Below, in pieces: positions 36,103-48,064 of a stretch of 64,000 nt of DNA (position 1 is its first letter; each line of letters begins with the position of its first letter). A model generated the notes under the pieces. That model was not told the DNA's origin and did not search any database. It was given only the letters and a program-made list of their open reading frames with translations. This DNA is from Prunus persica (Eukaryota > Streptophyta > Magnoliopsida > Rosales > Rosaceae). Made by a program: the position numbers and the translations under genes. The stretch lies in the NCBI RefSeq assembly GCF_000346465.2, contig NC_034009.1:462017-526016 (forward strand), given 5' to 3'.

Positions 36103-38799
36103 CAGATATTCTCCTGTGCGAACGTCCAGAAGTTATTACTGTACGGACGCCATGTATTTTCTACCACTCCTCCCTCATTTCCTCCCTGTTTACAATGGCA
36201 TCGGCATGGTAATAACTTCCGAACGTCCGCATAGGGGAAGAACTGGTATATATGAGTAGAGAATCTGTGGTGTTCCTGATTCTTCCATGGTGCTATAGTT
36301 GCGCAAACTCCAACTCAGGTGGCATTGGGGTTGGATGGGGAAGGGGTAGAGCGCAGGTTCAAGTCTTGTTGTAAGCTAAATAATTGATTTACTAATTGGG
36401 TTTAGGTAATTCTTATCTGATAATTGTAACAGTACTGGTTTTAGATTGATGCTATTTTCAGATGGTCTGAAACTTTTACTTTGGAATTCAATAAATTAGT
36501 GACTCCAATGGATTCAAACAATCCTAAGTTATCCAAATTTCAATATTAATGAGAAAAGGAATGATGTGAATGATTTTCTTTCGTTTTTTCATGTCAGTAG
36601 GTTGTTGTCTGGAATATGGAAACACTGCAAACTGAAAGCACATCAGAGGAGCACTCCTTGATAATTACTGATGTTCGATTTAGACCAAATTCAACTCAGT
36701 TGGCAACTTCTTCATTTGACACAACTGTGCGACTTTGGGATGCTGCTGACGTAAATTCTGTGCTTCCATTTCTGTTTCATTTTTAATGTTGCCAAATGCA
36801 TTTTCCATAAACAATTTTTGGTTTCCCTTCCTCTGGTTTTGATTTATTCTCAATTAAATATCTGGACCCCGACTGAAATAATTATTCAAAATAGTTGGCA
36901 AGGCAACTTCTTCATTTTTTTATGCTTGTTCATGAATGCTTATTGTTTCTTAAAGGAATCATAGTTTTGTTACAATATAATGTTTTAGGTTGTCTAACTG
37001 GATAATCTTATTGATGACATGCATTATGACAATCTTACTAGTTTGTAAATTCAGTTTGAGGAGACTCAAGATTTTTTAATATACTATGGAATTTAGGTAA
37101 TGGTGTGATAAGGCGTAGGTTTAAAATTTGTCAGATTTATATATTGTTTTGGCCCATGTATGTCCCAGGATAGTCAGCTAAGCATGATGGGTGTTATTTA
37201 AAGTGTAACATGAATGCTAAGAATGGATTTCACTTATTTGAACTTTCAAACATAATATGGTATATAAGATACTGTATATTTACAACATTGTCATTATAAT
37301 CTACCTTCAGAGAGAGATATTTGACCTCTCTTTTGACTTCTGCTTTCATTATTTTATAGCTTCTACTTCTGTATATTTTGTATGTTATCAATGGCATTAG
37401 GTCCATTTTATGTGGTGGAATATCCGAACATAGTATGCATTAGGTGCTTGTATTTGACATGTGTAATCAAGAATTTCCTGACTTTCTTTTTCTTTATCAC
37501 CAGTGAAGTTTTTGGTCCGCATTTATAAAGGGCACTTATATTTAGTTTATTCCTTTCCGCCCATTTTATTATTTTGGGTTTCTAAAGGGTTGAGTTCATT
37601 TTTGCAGCCAAACTATTCTTTACAGACATATGCAGGGCATACCTCGCATGTAATGTCACTTGATTTCCATCCTAAGAAGAATGACCTTTTCTGCTCCTGT
37701 GATGCTAACAATGAGATTCGCTTTTGGAATATCAATCAGTATTCTTGCACTCGCGTTTCTAAGGTTGGTATTGGGACTCTCCTTTAGTTGTTTGAAGTTC
37801 ATGATTAACTTTTGTTTATTTTCTGTTCTAAATATCAGTCATTTAATGATCCAGGGAGGCTCAGCACAGGTGAGATTCCAGCCAAGAATTGGACAGTTTC
37901 TTGCTGCTGCATCTGGAAATGTTGTGTCTATATTTGATGCTGAGAGTGACAGGCAGACACATTCATTGCAGGTATGATTCGCAATTGTTAATTTCAATGA
38001 AACTTAAAGGTTTCATTAATCAATCAAGTCTGAAAAGTAGGTTATGTTTTGATATGTTACTGATCGTAAAGCACGATGTTTTGAATCTCAGGGTCACACC
38101 ACAGAGGTACACTCTCTTTGCTGGGATACAAATGGAGATTATTTGGCATCTGTCAGTCAAGAGTCTGTCAGGGTGTGGTCATTATCCTCTGGAGAGTGCA
38201 TTCATGAACTCAGTCCCAGTGGAAACATGTTCCAGTCTTGTGTTTTCCATCCAAGCTACTCCACTCTCTTGGTCATTGGAGGCTACCAGGTAAACTTTGC
38301 TTTGTTTTGGTGACGTGAAATGAAAAATTGGATTGCACACGAATTCTGTTACGTTTGAAATATTTAGAATATTATTTTCTCAGAACTGCCTGGTCAGCGG
38401 CCACTTAGAAATAAAAATCAACTCTTGTAGGTTGTTTGGCCACAATTATATTGCATCAAGACATCACATGGAAATAGAACAATTCCATAGTGATGTGTCG
38501 GCCAAATGCTATGTAAAATAGAGTGGACTTTCTTATCCTCTTCCAAATTTAACTTGAGAGAACATCCGTTCTGTAAACCATTGAGACTGAGTTTTCTTTT
38601 TGTGATGTATGTTCTAGGATGCTAATGCTGCTTTTTTCTTTAAATTTGCTTGCAGTCATTGGAGCTCTGGAACATGGCTGAGAATAAGTGTATGACCATT
38701 CAAGCTCATGAGGGTGTAATATCAGCTTTAGCACAGTCACCAGTCACAGGAATGGTCGCCTCTACTAGTCACGACAAATCTGTTAAAATATGGAAATAA
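30361..38799 (+). CDS. LUH: LEUNIG_HOMOLOG transcriptional co-repressor, complete
   Basis: Groucho/TUP1-type co-repressor: the N-terminal LUFS/LisH domain binds SEUSS-type adaptors, WD40 repeats contact regulators. Seventeen coding exons with GT-AG borders: 30361-30392, 30501-30598, 30844-30953, 31063-31343, 31431-31506, 31595-31703, 32406-32455, 32548-32802, 33098-33172, 33379-33609, 34261-34399, 35160-35269, 36601-36750, 37608-37763, 37855-37971, 38092-38289, 38656-38799. They total 2331 nt, 776 residues plus stop, near the length of Arabidopsis LUH. Residues 1-~85 are the LUFS domain ([20 protein letters not shown]), followed by a Q-rich centre, and from ~485 seven WD40-type blades ([35 protein letters not shown]). 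No lesion was seen. Intron 12 (1.3 kb) carries a MITE. Its 3' part is the source-like partner of the pseudogene at 1-2646. Confidence 0.95.
33319..33342. repeat. (TA)n microsatellite in LUH intron 9
   Basis: Alternating AT run in the intron upstream of exon 10. Confidence 0.8.
35322..35502. mobile_element. MITE in LUH intron 12
   Basis: Terminal inverted repeats of ~55 bp: left AATAATGCTAGAGACACCAC..., right end reverse-complements to AGTAATACTAGGCTGACCAA..., continuing with matching TTTTTG(C/T)ACCA and ATGTGGCAA blocks. About 180 bp and noncoding. A related end (ATAACGCTACGGGCACCAAC) appears alone at ~10425 beside the kinesin pseudogene. Confidence 0.72.
36062..36102. repeat. (GT)n(TA)n microsatellite in LUH intron 12
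   Basis: About 15 GT units followed by a short TA run. Confidence 0.9.
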
Positions 38800-39821
38800 A
38801 GTTTGCTGATTTTTGCTTCAAATCCCCAGTTTCAAGTCCGCTGGCTCTTCATCTCATCAACTGCAGAGAAAGTCTGAATAAATTTTAAACATAAAAGCTC
38901 ATCATGTATTTAATTTGATTTCATATTTTTTATTGTTTATTCTCCCTCCATTTATACTTTCTTTTTCTTTTTCTTTTCTCCTTTACATGTAATAAGGTGA
39001 TGGTTAAAGTTTACCTTAGTTAGAAGCAAATACACGTTATCTCAAATATGGAATGTTTGATGGTTTAATGAATCAATGACTTATGAGGCTATTTTAGGTG
39101 GAAATTATTGGCAAACAGGTTAAAATGTCAAGTGTCGACCAGTCTTAGTTGAAGTGAAAAGGTTGTCTTCTTACCAAGTCTTACCAAGGAGGGCTCTATA
39201 CCGCAGGTTTTCTATGGTACATTAAACTGCGGATAACCATTTTTTGCACCGTCGATCAATGGGCATGTACAATGCCTGTTGATCAGGCAACCGTTTTTTG
39301 CACCGTCGATCAATGGGCATGTACAGTGCCTGTTGATCAGCAAGGCAAAAAGTGGTTATCCCGCACTTGTGGTTATCCACATTATGGAAAAACTGCTCTA
39401 ATTACCTACATGCATAAAATTTGGCATAGCTGCCAAACGATGTGTGATTTGATTCGATTTAATTTTCTCTGAGTAAAAAAACAAACAAACGATTGACTTG
39501 TGGGGTCGCAAAACCAAACAAATGACTTAAATCCAGCAAAATATGAATAACATTTTGGATTTGGTATTTTTTTTTTTGAAGGGCTCAACCAGATTTAGTT
39601 TAAGCCCGTCCCAACAATTCTAACTCACATTTTGATGAGGTTTTCAATATGGTCTAGTTTATATTCCTGTGACTTTTATATTTATACCCTACACAGAAAA
39701 ACCAATATGATAGAAATGTGGATCCAATGCCAATGCCATGAATGATGAAAGATATTTTGTTCATCTTTATCAAATAAATGAAACCTTAAGCACACAAAAC
39801 TTTTAGTACAGTGCAGAAAGA
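38800..39821. other. Spacer between LUH and mTERF copy 2
   Basis: Homologous to 2647-3625, no gene. It holds a ~53-bp tandem duplication (39236-39341, GCACCGTCGATCAATGGGCA twice) that the left copy lacks. Confidence 0.75.
39236..39341. repeat. Two-copy ~53-bp tandem duplication
   Basis: Two nearly identical copies sharing GTCGATCAATGGGCATGTAC and CCTGTTGATCAG; the duplicate segment at ~3070-3120 has one copy, so it arose after the segmental duplication or was lost there. Confidence 0.85.
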
Positions 39822-41021
39822 TCACACATCCTTGACATCCAATTTTAGATGATACACATCCCACAAAATTGGTAATTGGTTTATATATCTGGTCACAAAC
39901 CTCTCCAAGAACTTATGCGGTTGGGGCAACAACACAGAAGACAAACTGAAGTCTTCATCTATCAACCCCTTCAACAACAAAACTTTAACAACTGAACATC
40001 TTGGAATAATTCTCTTCTCCAAACTGAAACACAAAACCAAAGGGTATGTGGCAATCACTCCTGAAGAATATCCCATCTTGTTCACAAAAAAATCCATTAC
40101 CTCCATTATTTTCTTCTCAGACATAGTCATGCACTGTGGATTCTTCCTGAATGCAGAGACCACATCATTTTCAGACCAACCCCAACTCCGCTTGTAAATT
40201 TCACGGCTTCGTTTCCATATGGACTTACTGCTCTCTCCACACAATGCTCTTAGTGCCAACACAAAAGTTGATTTCTTCATATCAAATCCCATTGCCTTAA
40301 CCTCTTCCACAGCTGCAGCAAACTTTTCATGCTTGTGTATCAAGACCTCAGTGTTGTGAGCTACCAACAGAGCAATGCATGATTGGGGCATACCCAATTC
40401 CCTCAAAAGCTCAATATTGGGGACCACATTCTTTCTGCGATTTTCCCGGAAAATCCATGAACTGCGCTTCAGAACAGAAACTACGTTTTCCTCGGAAATC
40501 AGACTCCTGAGAAAATTATAAGTGGGTATAATCTGATTCTCCAAGCTTCTTAACAAAAGGTGGGGATTAAAACACAGAATTCTCGCAAGGTCTTCCCTTG
40601 AAACTACAACAGAGCTGAAAAACTCAAGCTTGGGCGAAAGGATTTTCTCAGGATCAGCTACAAGAATAGTAGGGCGTGACCTGACAACCTTTGAGATCTG
40701 GGTTTCAGAGAGTCCATATTTGCTCAAAAGGGCCAAAACAGAGTCTGCTCCTGGTGAGGATTGCAACTCTAACCATTTGGATGATAAAATTGCGCCTTCT
40801 GGGGACAACCCACATGAGTTTATGAGGTAAGCGACTGTGAAATTGTGTTGGTCTGCTGAGATTTTTGAGGTGATGGATCTGGGAAGTATATGATTTTGAA
40901 GAGAAATGTGCGAGGGTTTTAGGTCTCCAACAAGAAATCTTTTAGCTGTGGAAGCAAATGTACAAGAAACTATTGAATAGCCCAATCTGAGGGTGTTCAA
41001 GCTGTAGAGAGGTACCACCAT
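39822..41021 (-). CDS. mTERF family organellar protein, copy 2 of 4
   Basis: Intact single-exon frame of 399 residues, collinear with copy 1 and lying in the same position downstream of LUH. Transit-like N-terminus, then mTERF helical repeats (FNPHLLLRSLENQIIPTYNF; NIELLRELGMPQSCIALLVA). It carries private changes near residues 285-325 (SENDVVSAF, CMTMSEKKIMEVMDF, MGYSSGVIATYPLVL), where copies 1, 3 and 4 share SDDDVISAF and MGWPSRV. Whether this reflects divergence or conversion is unclear. Role presumed in organelle gene expression. Confidence 0.88.
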   Translation of the reverse strand: MVVPLYSLNTLRLGYSIVSCTFASTAKRFLVGDLKPSHISLQNHILPRSITSKISADQHNFTVAYLINSCGLSPEGAILSSKWLELQSSPGADSVLALLSKYGLSETQISKVVRSRPTILVADPEKILSPKLEFFSSVVVSREDLARILCFNPHLLLRSLENQIIPTYNFLRSLISEENVVSVLKRSSWIFRENRRKNVVPNIELLRELGMPQSCIALLVAHNTEVLIHKHEKFAAAVEEVKAMGFDMKKSTFVLALRALCGESSKSIWKRSREIYKRSWGWSENDVVSAFRKNPQCMTMSEKKIMEVMDFFVNKMGYSSGVIATYPLVLCFSLEKRIIPRCSVVKVLLLKGLIDEDFSLSSVLLPQPHKFLERFVTRYINQLPILWDVYHLKLDVKDV

Positions 41022-41139
41022 GTTTCACCCTGCTTCGATGTTGATGACGATCAATTTCTAATTCTACCGGTCATTCTAAAACCCTAGGCAGCAGGGCGAT
41101 TTTGGGTCCGTGCCATATGCTTAAGAAGACTTACATTTT

Positions 41140-43380
41140 TTGGGTTAATTACAATTTTGGTTACTATTTGGCTCGAAATCAATTTTGGTCACTGTGATTT
41201 CAATTTTTTCGATTTAGTCACTGCATTTGCAATCATTAACAAATCAGGTCCAAGCCTTTATTTCCGTTCCGTCAATTAGGTAAGGACTTTATTGTCCTTT
41301 CGGTAAAAAATAAAAATAAAAATAAAAAGGTTGTGTTTAATATGAATTACAAGACAAAGAATGAACATGAAGCTTTCATATTAAAACTCCAACAAATTTC
41401 AAATGTTTAATATCAATTAACCTTTAATAGCAGGATTGATATGGCTTATCAATCCTGAAACGTACTGAACATTAAACAAAAGAACACGCAGAGAATTATT
41501 TTACGTAGTAAAACCCCACATATAAGGAAAATCTACGGAACTCTTCAATCCAACACAAATCCACTATAGTACGATGATTACAAGAAGTACTCACACACTT
41601 ATCTTATACACATTCTAGATAATGTTTACCAACTTCTTCGTAACTCAACTTCTGTCACGAGATGATATTCGACACTCCTTATGTTGAACTCAATACTGGT
41701 CACAATTGCTTCAAGCGCACTAAAGGAAAACCGCCACTATGATCTTGGTGCCCTCAACCATATGAGTCACCCAACAATGCAAATGAATGATTAAAGTATT
41801 TGATAAATCATCAACTAAACATATAACACTTGATGATTTATCTCAAATATATACACAACAGCTTTCTTAAGAATTTTAGATGCTCAAACAAAATATGAAA
41901 AAGCTATTTTTTTGTGTGCAAAAGAGATGCACACCGTATTTTATATCTTTTCAAGAGAAGTGTAAAAAGCCACGAATCAATATCTTGCCGTTGATTAGAT
42001 TTGACACTCTTATAGTCCTAATTGATTTCGTCAGCTCTATGACTTTCACTCTAACAAAGAAACATTGGAACCAATTTGGAAACAATTGTTTTCGTCTCTT
42101 AGGGAAATAATAATCCCAATTGTTTTCCCTCTAATTGATTTCGTCTCTTAGAATCCCAATTGTTTATAGAATGAAACAATATTGGTATTAAATAAAACAT
42201 GCTCTCCAAGTCAAATATGAAAAAGGATATTTTTACTTAAATCAAAATAGAGTTGTAAACATGAATTTCCTGCGACAAATGAGACAAGAACACGTGTACA
42301 AAATAATATTGCATTAATGAAATTTAGGGTTACAATCTCCGTATTAAATCCTCTGATTCGATCTCCAAAGTGTTTAAAGAAAATTTATGTTTAATACAAG
42401 GGTCGTAGAGACTTGATCTTGATTAAACGGGTAGCACGAAGCTTGTTTGGTGTTTGGAATTTTTCTATGGTGATGCTTGGTGGCTCTTCCAAAGTAGGGT
42501 GAAGAATGCAGAGAGTTTTCTGTTTCTTCTGAGTGCTAGGTTTTTTCTCCCTGACCCCCTTTTCCCTCGTCTTGAGGCCTCCTATTTATAGGCTCTTGTA
42601 GGATGCTTGACCTAAATAATTTTTCCTATTTAAAACCTTGTTTTGTGGGATTTTGATTTGATTTAAATCAATTCCCATAATCTGGCAATTTAACCGGATT
42701 ATCTTTAATTGATTGACCTGATTAATATTTGATTTAAATCAAATTCAATCACAGAAGATTCTTTCCTTTAATTTTGTCTTTATCTTGAACCATTTGATGC
42801 ACTCCGTCGGATGTCGCCATGTGTCATTTTTGACAACTAATCCAATTTTGATGAGTCACACGCCACATGGGCGAATTACGAGACCCACGATTTAATCCAC
42901 CGAACCCTAATTATTTTCTTGTCCAATGGAATTTATTGCACCAAAATTTCTTTGTCTACATGAGTTCAATGAGGAAAGTAATCTCAAGAGATAAAATCTA
43001 ATTCTATTAAAAATAGGATTAACATAAAAGTGCTTCAGTAAAAATAACTCTAACTAGGAATTCTATAGTGAATGCATGATTATATCATGATTTACCTGAA
43101 ATCAAGTTTCTCATATCAATCACATCATACTTCGAAAATCTGGGACTGAATGTGTTGAGCCAAAACAATCAGGAAAATATATTCACATACTAATTCCCAA
43201 CCTATGCTAGAGTTTAGAAAATGCCAATACAATTTTCATATTAACACACACTTTACAAATTACAAACACAATGGATCACCCTGTTCTCTCCAGAATCTAC
43301 TGGAGATACAGTAATCGCTATTTTGTGGCTATCTTCTCTGACGACCCCAACCCACCCCTAAATCCAATGCCATACAGTCC

Positions 43381-43421
<41 letters not shown>

Positions 43422-43937
43422 GAGAATTACGACAGAGGTGGAGGCTGGGTTTGCCGGAGGAGGAGGCTGGTTTTTAGGGTGGGTTATCTTGATCAATTTT
43501 GGAGGAGAGAGAGAGAAGCCTGACAGCTTTGCACTAAAGGTTAATGGCTTGGATTCATCTGTATTTTTTTAGAAATAAAGCAATTCACATGAGTTCTTCT
43601 TCTCAAAGTCAACTTTAATAAAATATTTGCTTGCCTTTCATGGCAGCTAATGGCAATGGTGGATATGGTCGAGAGGTTAGGATGGGGTGGGTTTACGCTG
43701 GGGATGGGGGTGGTTTTTATCCTTTTTTATATTTATTTAAATTTTATATATTTGATTATAAAATTTTGTTTCATTTTTAGGATAATAAAGTCCCTGCCAA
43801 ACAGATAAAATTGAAGGCTTGCACCTGATTTGTTAACGATTGCAAGTACAGTGGTGAAATTGGGAAATGTGAAATCACAGTGACTAAAATTGATTTCAAG
43901 CCAAACCCTAGTGACCAAAATTGTAATCAACCTTTTT
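41140..43937. mobile_element. MULE-like element with ~155-bp terminal inverted repeats
   Basis: The left end (GGGTTAATTACAATTTTGG..., 41140-~41300) matches the reverse complement of the right end (~43785-43937) over about 155 bp, with shared blocks TCAATTTTGGTCACTGTGAT, AACAAATCAGGT, CAAGCC and GGACTTTATT. Long TIRs of this kind are typical of Mutator-like elements. The ~2.5-kb interior has no transposase frame that I recognise; it holds a (GA)n tract at ~43385-43418 and may contain older captured or inserted DNA. The insertion splits the spacer beside mTERF copy 2; the interrupted spacer resumes at ~43960. Target duplication not certain. Confidence 0.78.
43385..43418. repeat. (GA)n microsatellite
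   Basis: About 17 GA units inside the MULE-like element. Confidence 0.95.
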
Positions 43938-44307
43938 TATTTATTTAAAATTTCTACTGAAAACCCAAATGGCACCTAGGAACACAGTGAAATGGATCTG
44001 TATACAACATTTTTGCTCATCACTGTACCATCACCACTCTTCTCAACACCTAATACTTGTCCATGAACATAACTATGGTTCCACAAATACAAAGCAAATA
44101 GTTAACTAGAGTTAGGTTCATGGACACGTGTCAAGTGTTGAGAAGGATGGTGAGGATACACCTTGAGTTAAAATGGTATGCAAAAATATTTCTCTACCTA
44201 CATACTTCATAATTACTAAGTAATTAATTGAGCATATCGATGTAAATAATTGAGGCATATAGACTATAGTAGAGGTAATTCACCTACCCATTTACAACTT
44301 TACTTAG

Positions 44308-47300
44308 TGTCGGGGCCCAAAAAATTTAAGGTTGGGCCCAAATATATTCCCAGCACAGTACCACACCTTACTGAGAAAAAATCCGATTTGAGTACCCAAG
44401 AGTTCGTCGCACGCGCTCGTACAAGTCATGGTCCACGTGCCACTCCAAGCAAATACATAAACCGCCATGCCAAAAGGTTGTGACAAGCCCATAAAATTTA
44501 CTAGCTCTATGAACCCATGCTTTTTATTTCATCAAGCGCCATTTTGGCTTGGCTATAGCCCTATAAAATACGACAAAACTCGAGCATAAGCACGCCAAAT
44601 AACAGGTGACATCAAGAGGAAAATCCTTATTTTTTCACCAAGTCATGCTACAAGTTTAAGGGGCCTAAGCCACGCAAATGCCTGGGGCTTGCTGAGTGGG
44701 TTGTGGTATGGATGATTACGAGTATTCACTAGGCCCATTGATGGTCCAAGGAGTAAAAGTTTTGGGCTACTTAGGAGCACCAAAACTCAAGCCCATTTCT
44801 TGAACCTAAACATATGAGTAAATGAGATAGTGTTAGAAATTTACCCTTAAAGCCAACTAATTATGTAATAGTTAGAGTTAAGGATATTTTTTTATAAAAG
44901 ACATATTATGTTATCAATGGGCAAGAAATGTTGTTTTATACATTAAATCATCTTATATCATCTTTGAATATGTAGAACAACCATAATCCAAGGAATACAC
45001 AAGTGGATATGAGAGCTATGTAATGAGATTGCATACATAGACACTTCTCATCATCCTTAAATCATGAATATGTTCCTGGTCATAGGAATATTGATTAGGT
45101 GTCAACATTCCGCAAAGACTAGTACACACAATATCGTCTCTATATTTAGGGAATGGCAAAGTCTCAAGTCATTAAGTGTGGAGACACATCAATACGTATG
45201 TACGTGCTTGTAGAAGAACAAGTACACTGAATGCGATCCAACACATGAGTTACATCATGGAAGTCTTTACTCACATGTCAAGCTGAAACTCATAAATTGC
45301 AATGGTGTAAACTAATCCTTAGACCTGAGGCATCATAGATGTTTTGTGGCTATGTTGTTAATAGGGCACTATACAGTCATGCTAAATTATGTATAGCTTA
45401 AAGGTGCTCATCAGGATTCTCAATAGAGTCATGAAAGCAAATGAATGTACAACAAGAAATCTTTACTCTTAGTAAAGGAGAGAGAATACTCTAAAATATG
45501 ATTGGTCAAATCTCTGCGCATAGTAATGGATAAGACTTGAAAGAAGAAGTCTTCAAGTCTTACTAGGATAATCATATAAAAGGAATGATCTACATTAGGA
45601 TATTGACAATCGGATTCCATGATCTAATGATGTGAATAAGAAGTATTGATATAAGAGAATGATTCAATTGCATGGTCATTCCAATTTGAATAGGTTCTTT
45701 AACAACATCTCATTTAGCTTGGATAACCGTGACTTGCTACTAGGCGACAACCATCGTTTGTGGATGTTCTAAAAGGATTCAATTAACCTTTATTAATAGA
45801 AAGAATTTAATTGTAGAATTTAATTCGTATATCATCTCTAAGGAGTTGAGTCAACCCACTACCTTACTAAAAGGAACCTGTGGATCTGCACACTCAAATA
45901 ATGTGATTAGAGGTACAAATGAGGATAAATGAAATGAGGTGACACAAATCAATGGTTGATAGTCAAATGTCAAAGTCAACGGCTAAAAGTCAACATGTTG
46001 ACCGGAGCAATTGACCAAAGTCAAATAGTTCGACCGGGTCAATTAAGTAAGACTATAATTATAATTTAATAGTTAAATCATAATTAAAAGATTAATTATG
46101 GAATTAAAATTTACATATAGAAATATTGAGTTGGGCTTTTAAATATGATTTAGAAGGAAATTGACAAAATAGCCCAAAAGGCTATTGGGCTTAAGGGATA
46201 AGTGACATAAGATGACATGACCCACGGAACAAATGGAGCCCCAAATACCCACCCAAAATTTGGCAACTAATGGAAAGCTCTCCTTTTGCCTTTTGTGTTG
46301 TCCTATTTAAGCCAAGTGTTTGATAAAACCTAACTAGGATTTTTGGTTTCCTATTTTGGTTGATGAGTGATCATCTTTGTATCTCATTTTACATAAACAA
46401 AAAAATTGGTCCAATCAAGAAGTAGACTAGCATCCATACTTCTTGATTGCCTTCTCTTCATATCTAGGAACATTTGGTGTGGTGAGGTACAGGACTCCAA
46501 TCTTGGAGCCTTGAGGTGAAGGAGTCAAAATCAAGAGAAACAAAAGGCATTTCCAACAAAGGTGTTCATTCTTGAGAAATCAAGAAAATGTCATCAAGGG
46601 TAAAGATATATTCCCTTTTTTCTTTCTCTATTTGTGTTCAAAGAGACTAGGCTAAGATACTTGGTTTAAAATGAAAAAAGTTTAGCTCAACTAGTATAAA
46701 CAAACTGAATCTGTCATTTTGAATGTTTTTGTTGTATAGTTGTGGCTAAAGTTCATTTTCTAAGCATTAGATGCATGTTTTTTTCAGAGAGGAGACCCAA
46801 TACCTTAGGAAAATATCCAATGGCCTATAACACTTGGAAAAATCCCACATCAACTAAAATATCCAACACCTTGTCAAAACTAGAGCAAATAAGCTGCTTC
46901 CAGTAGCTTGACGAAACCAAAGCAAACTCATAGGTCGCTGGAAATAAAATAGCAATGACCCAATACCTTAGAAAATAGACCAACCCAGCACCTTATAAAA
47001 TATCTAGCATCGTGTAAAATATCTAGTGTTCTCAAAAAAGTATCATAACCAAGTCAAATGGTAAGCCATTGTAAAAACCAAAGGAAATTCATATGCACAG
47101 GATGCTGGAGGAGGAATACCCTTCATACCAAAGCCCTTACCCATTTTTCTTTCTTCTGCAAGCTGTAATAAGAAAACCAGGAAGAAAAGTAAGTGGCACC
47201 TCACCCACATGAAGGAGCCTAGCCACGTGAAAATCTTGGAACTCCAAAAAGCTTCGTGCCTATGCTCTCAGGCTGGGAAAGTTTCACCAAAAAAGATTGA

Positions 47301-47885
47301 ATGTAAGAAAGTGAAGAAAAATAGAGGAGAAGACTTGATAAAATTGGGGGCTTCTAGTGCCTATAAAAGGGGGCATCTCCTACCCAGCAAAACCAACCAC
47401 ATCCAGAGCTAGCAAGCACCCTCCCTCACTGCTGGAACCCTTCAATTTCAAGCTCTGTTCTCCCATCTCCTTCCTTTTTCTCCTCTAACAAACCCTCCAA
47501 GAGCGTGACGAAGCTTTTGTCAAGCGGCTGGAAATTTGCTCAAGTCCCCCATTCTTCCACCCTTATCTTTTCCTCTCTTCCCTCAACAAATCTTTCTAAA
47601 ATTCCCTATCCTTGCTTTGAACCCCTATTTCTCATATAAAATCCAAGCTTTCTCTCTCTAATGCTAAACTCATGAATGCTCAGCTCCTATGTCGCAAGCT
47701 TCTCAAGCCAAGCCAAAATATTAATTTGTAAGCAGCTGTTGGTTTTGTTGGTGAAAGAAACCAAAGTGCTCCTTAAGGCTCCACGAACCTTTCAAAGCAC
47801 TCTTGGGGCCTGATTCTTGAACTCAAACATAGGGACAACTCTAGCTATGCTCATCTATAGTTGCTGGAACAAAAAAGCCCCTACA
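44308..47885. mobile_element. Degenerate LTR-type insertion in the mTERF spacer
   Basis: Comparison with the homologous spacer at ~52530 shows a 3.58-kb insertion here. It starts TGTCGGGGCCC, ends CCCCTACA, and has near-matching 5-bp flanks CTTAG and CTAAG. A TATA-like CTATAAAAGGG near 47362 with downstream pyrimidine-rich leader resembles an LTR promoter. A different AT-rich sequence begins TGTTAGAAATTTACCC at ~44834 and may be a nested second element up to ~46620. I find no gag or pol coding. Class and internal borders are uncertain. Confidence 0.5.
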
Positions 47886-48064
47886 CTAAGTTACACATAG
47901 AGAGGTAAATAATTGAGCACATGTGAAAAGTTGACCACAGTTTCTTTCTGAATGTTTTGGTTTCGCAGTTACTATTGCACTCGAGATTGTTTGATTCCTC
48001 CTCTCCTCACCCAAAAAAAATAAGGTTTTGATAATTAAAAGAAAATAGAGGTAGAGATTAAAAA

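Noticed and set aside
35962..36259. Frames with CVCVCV or VCVCVC runs
   Set aside because: They translate the (GT)n microsatellite in LUH intron 12.
43271..43477. 68-codon frame with an ERERER run
   Set aside because: It is a translation of the (GA)n microsatellite inside the MULE-like element.
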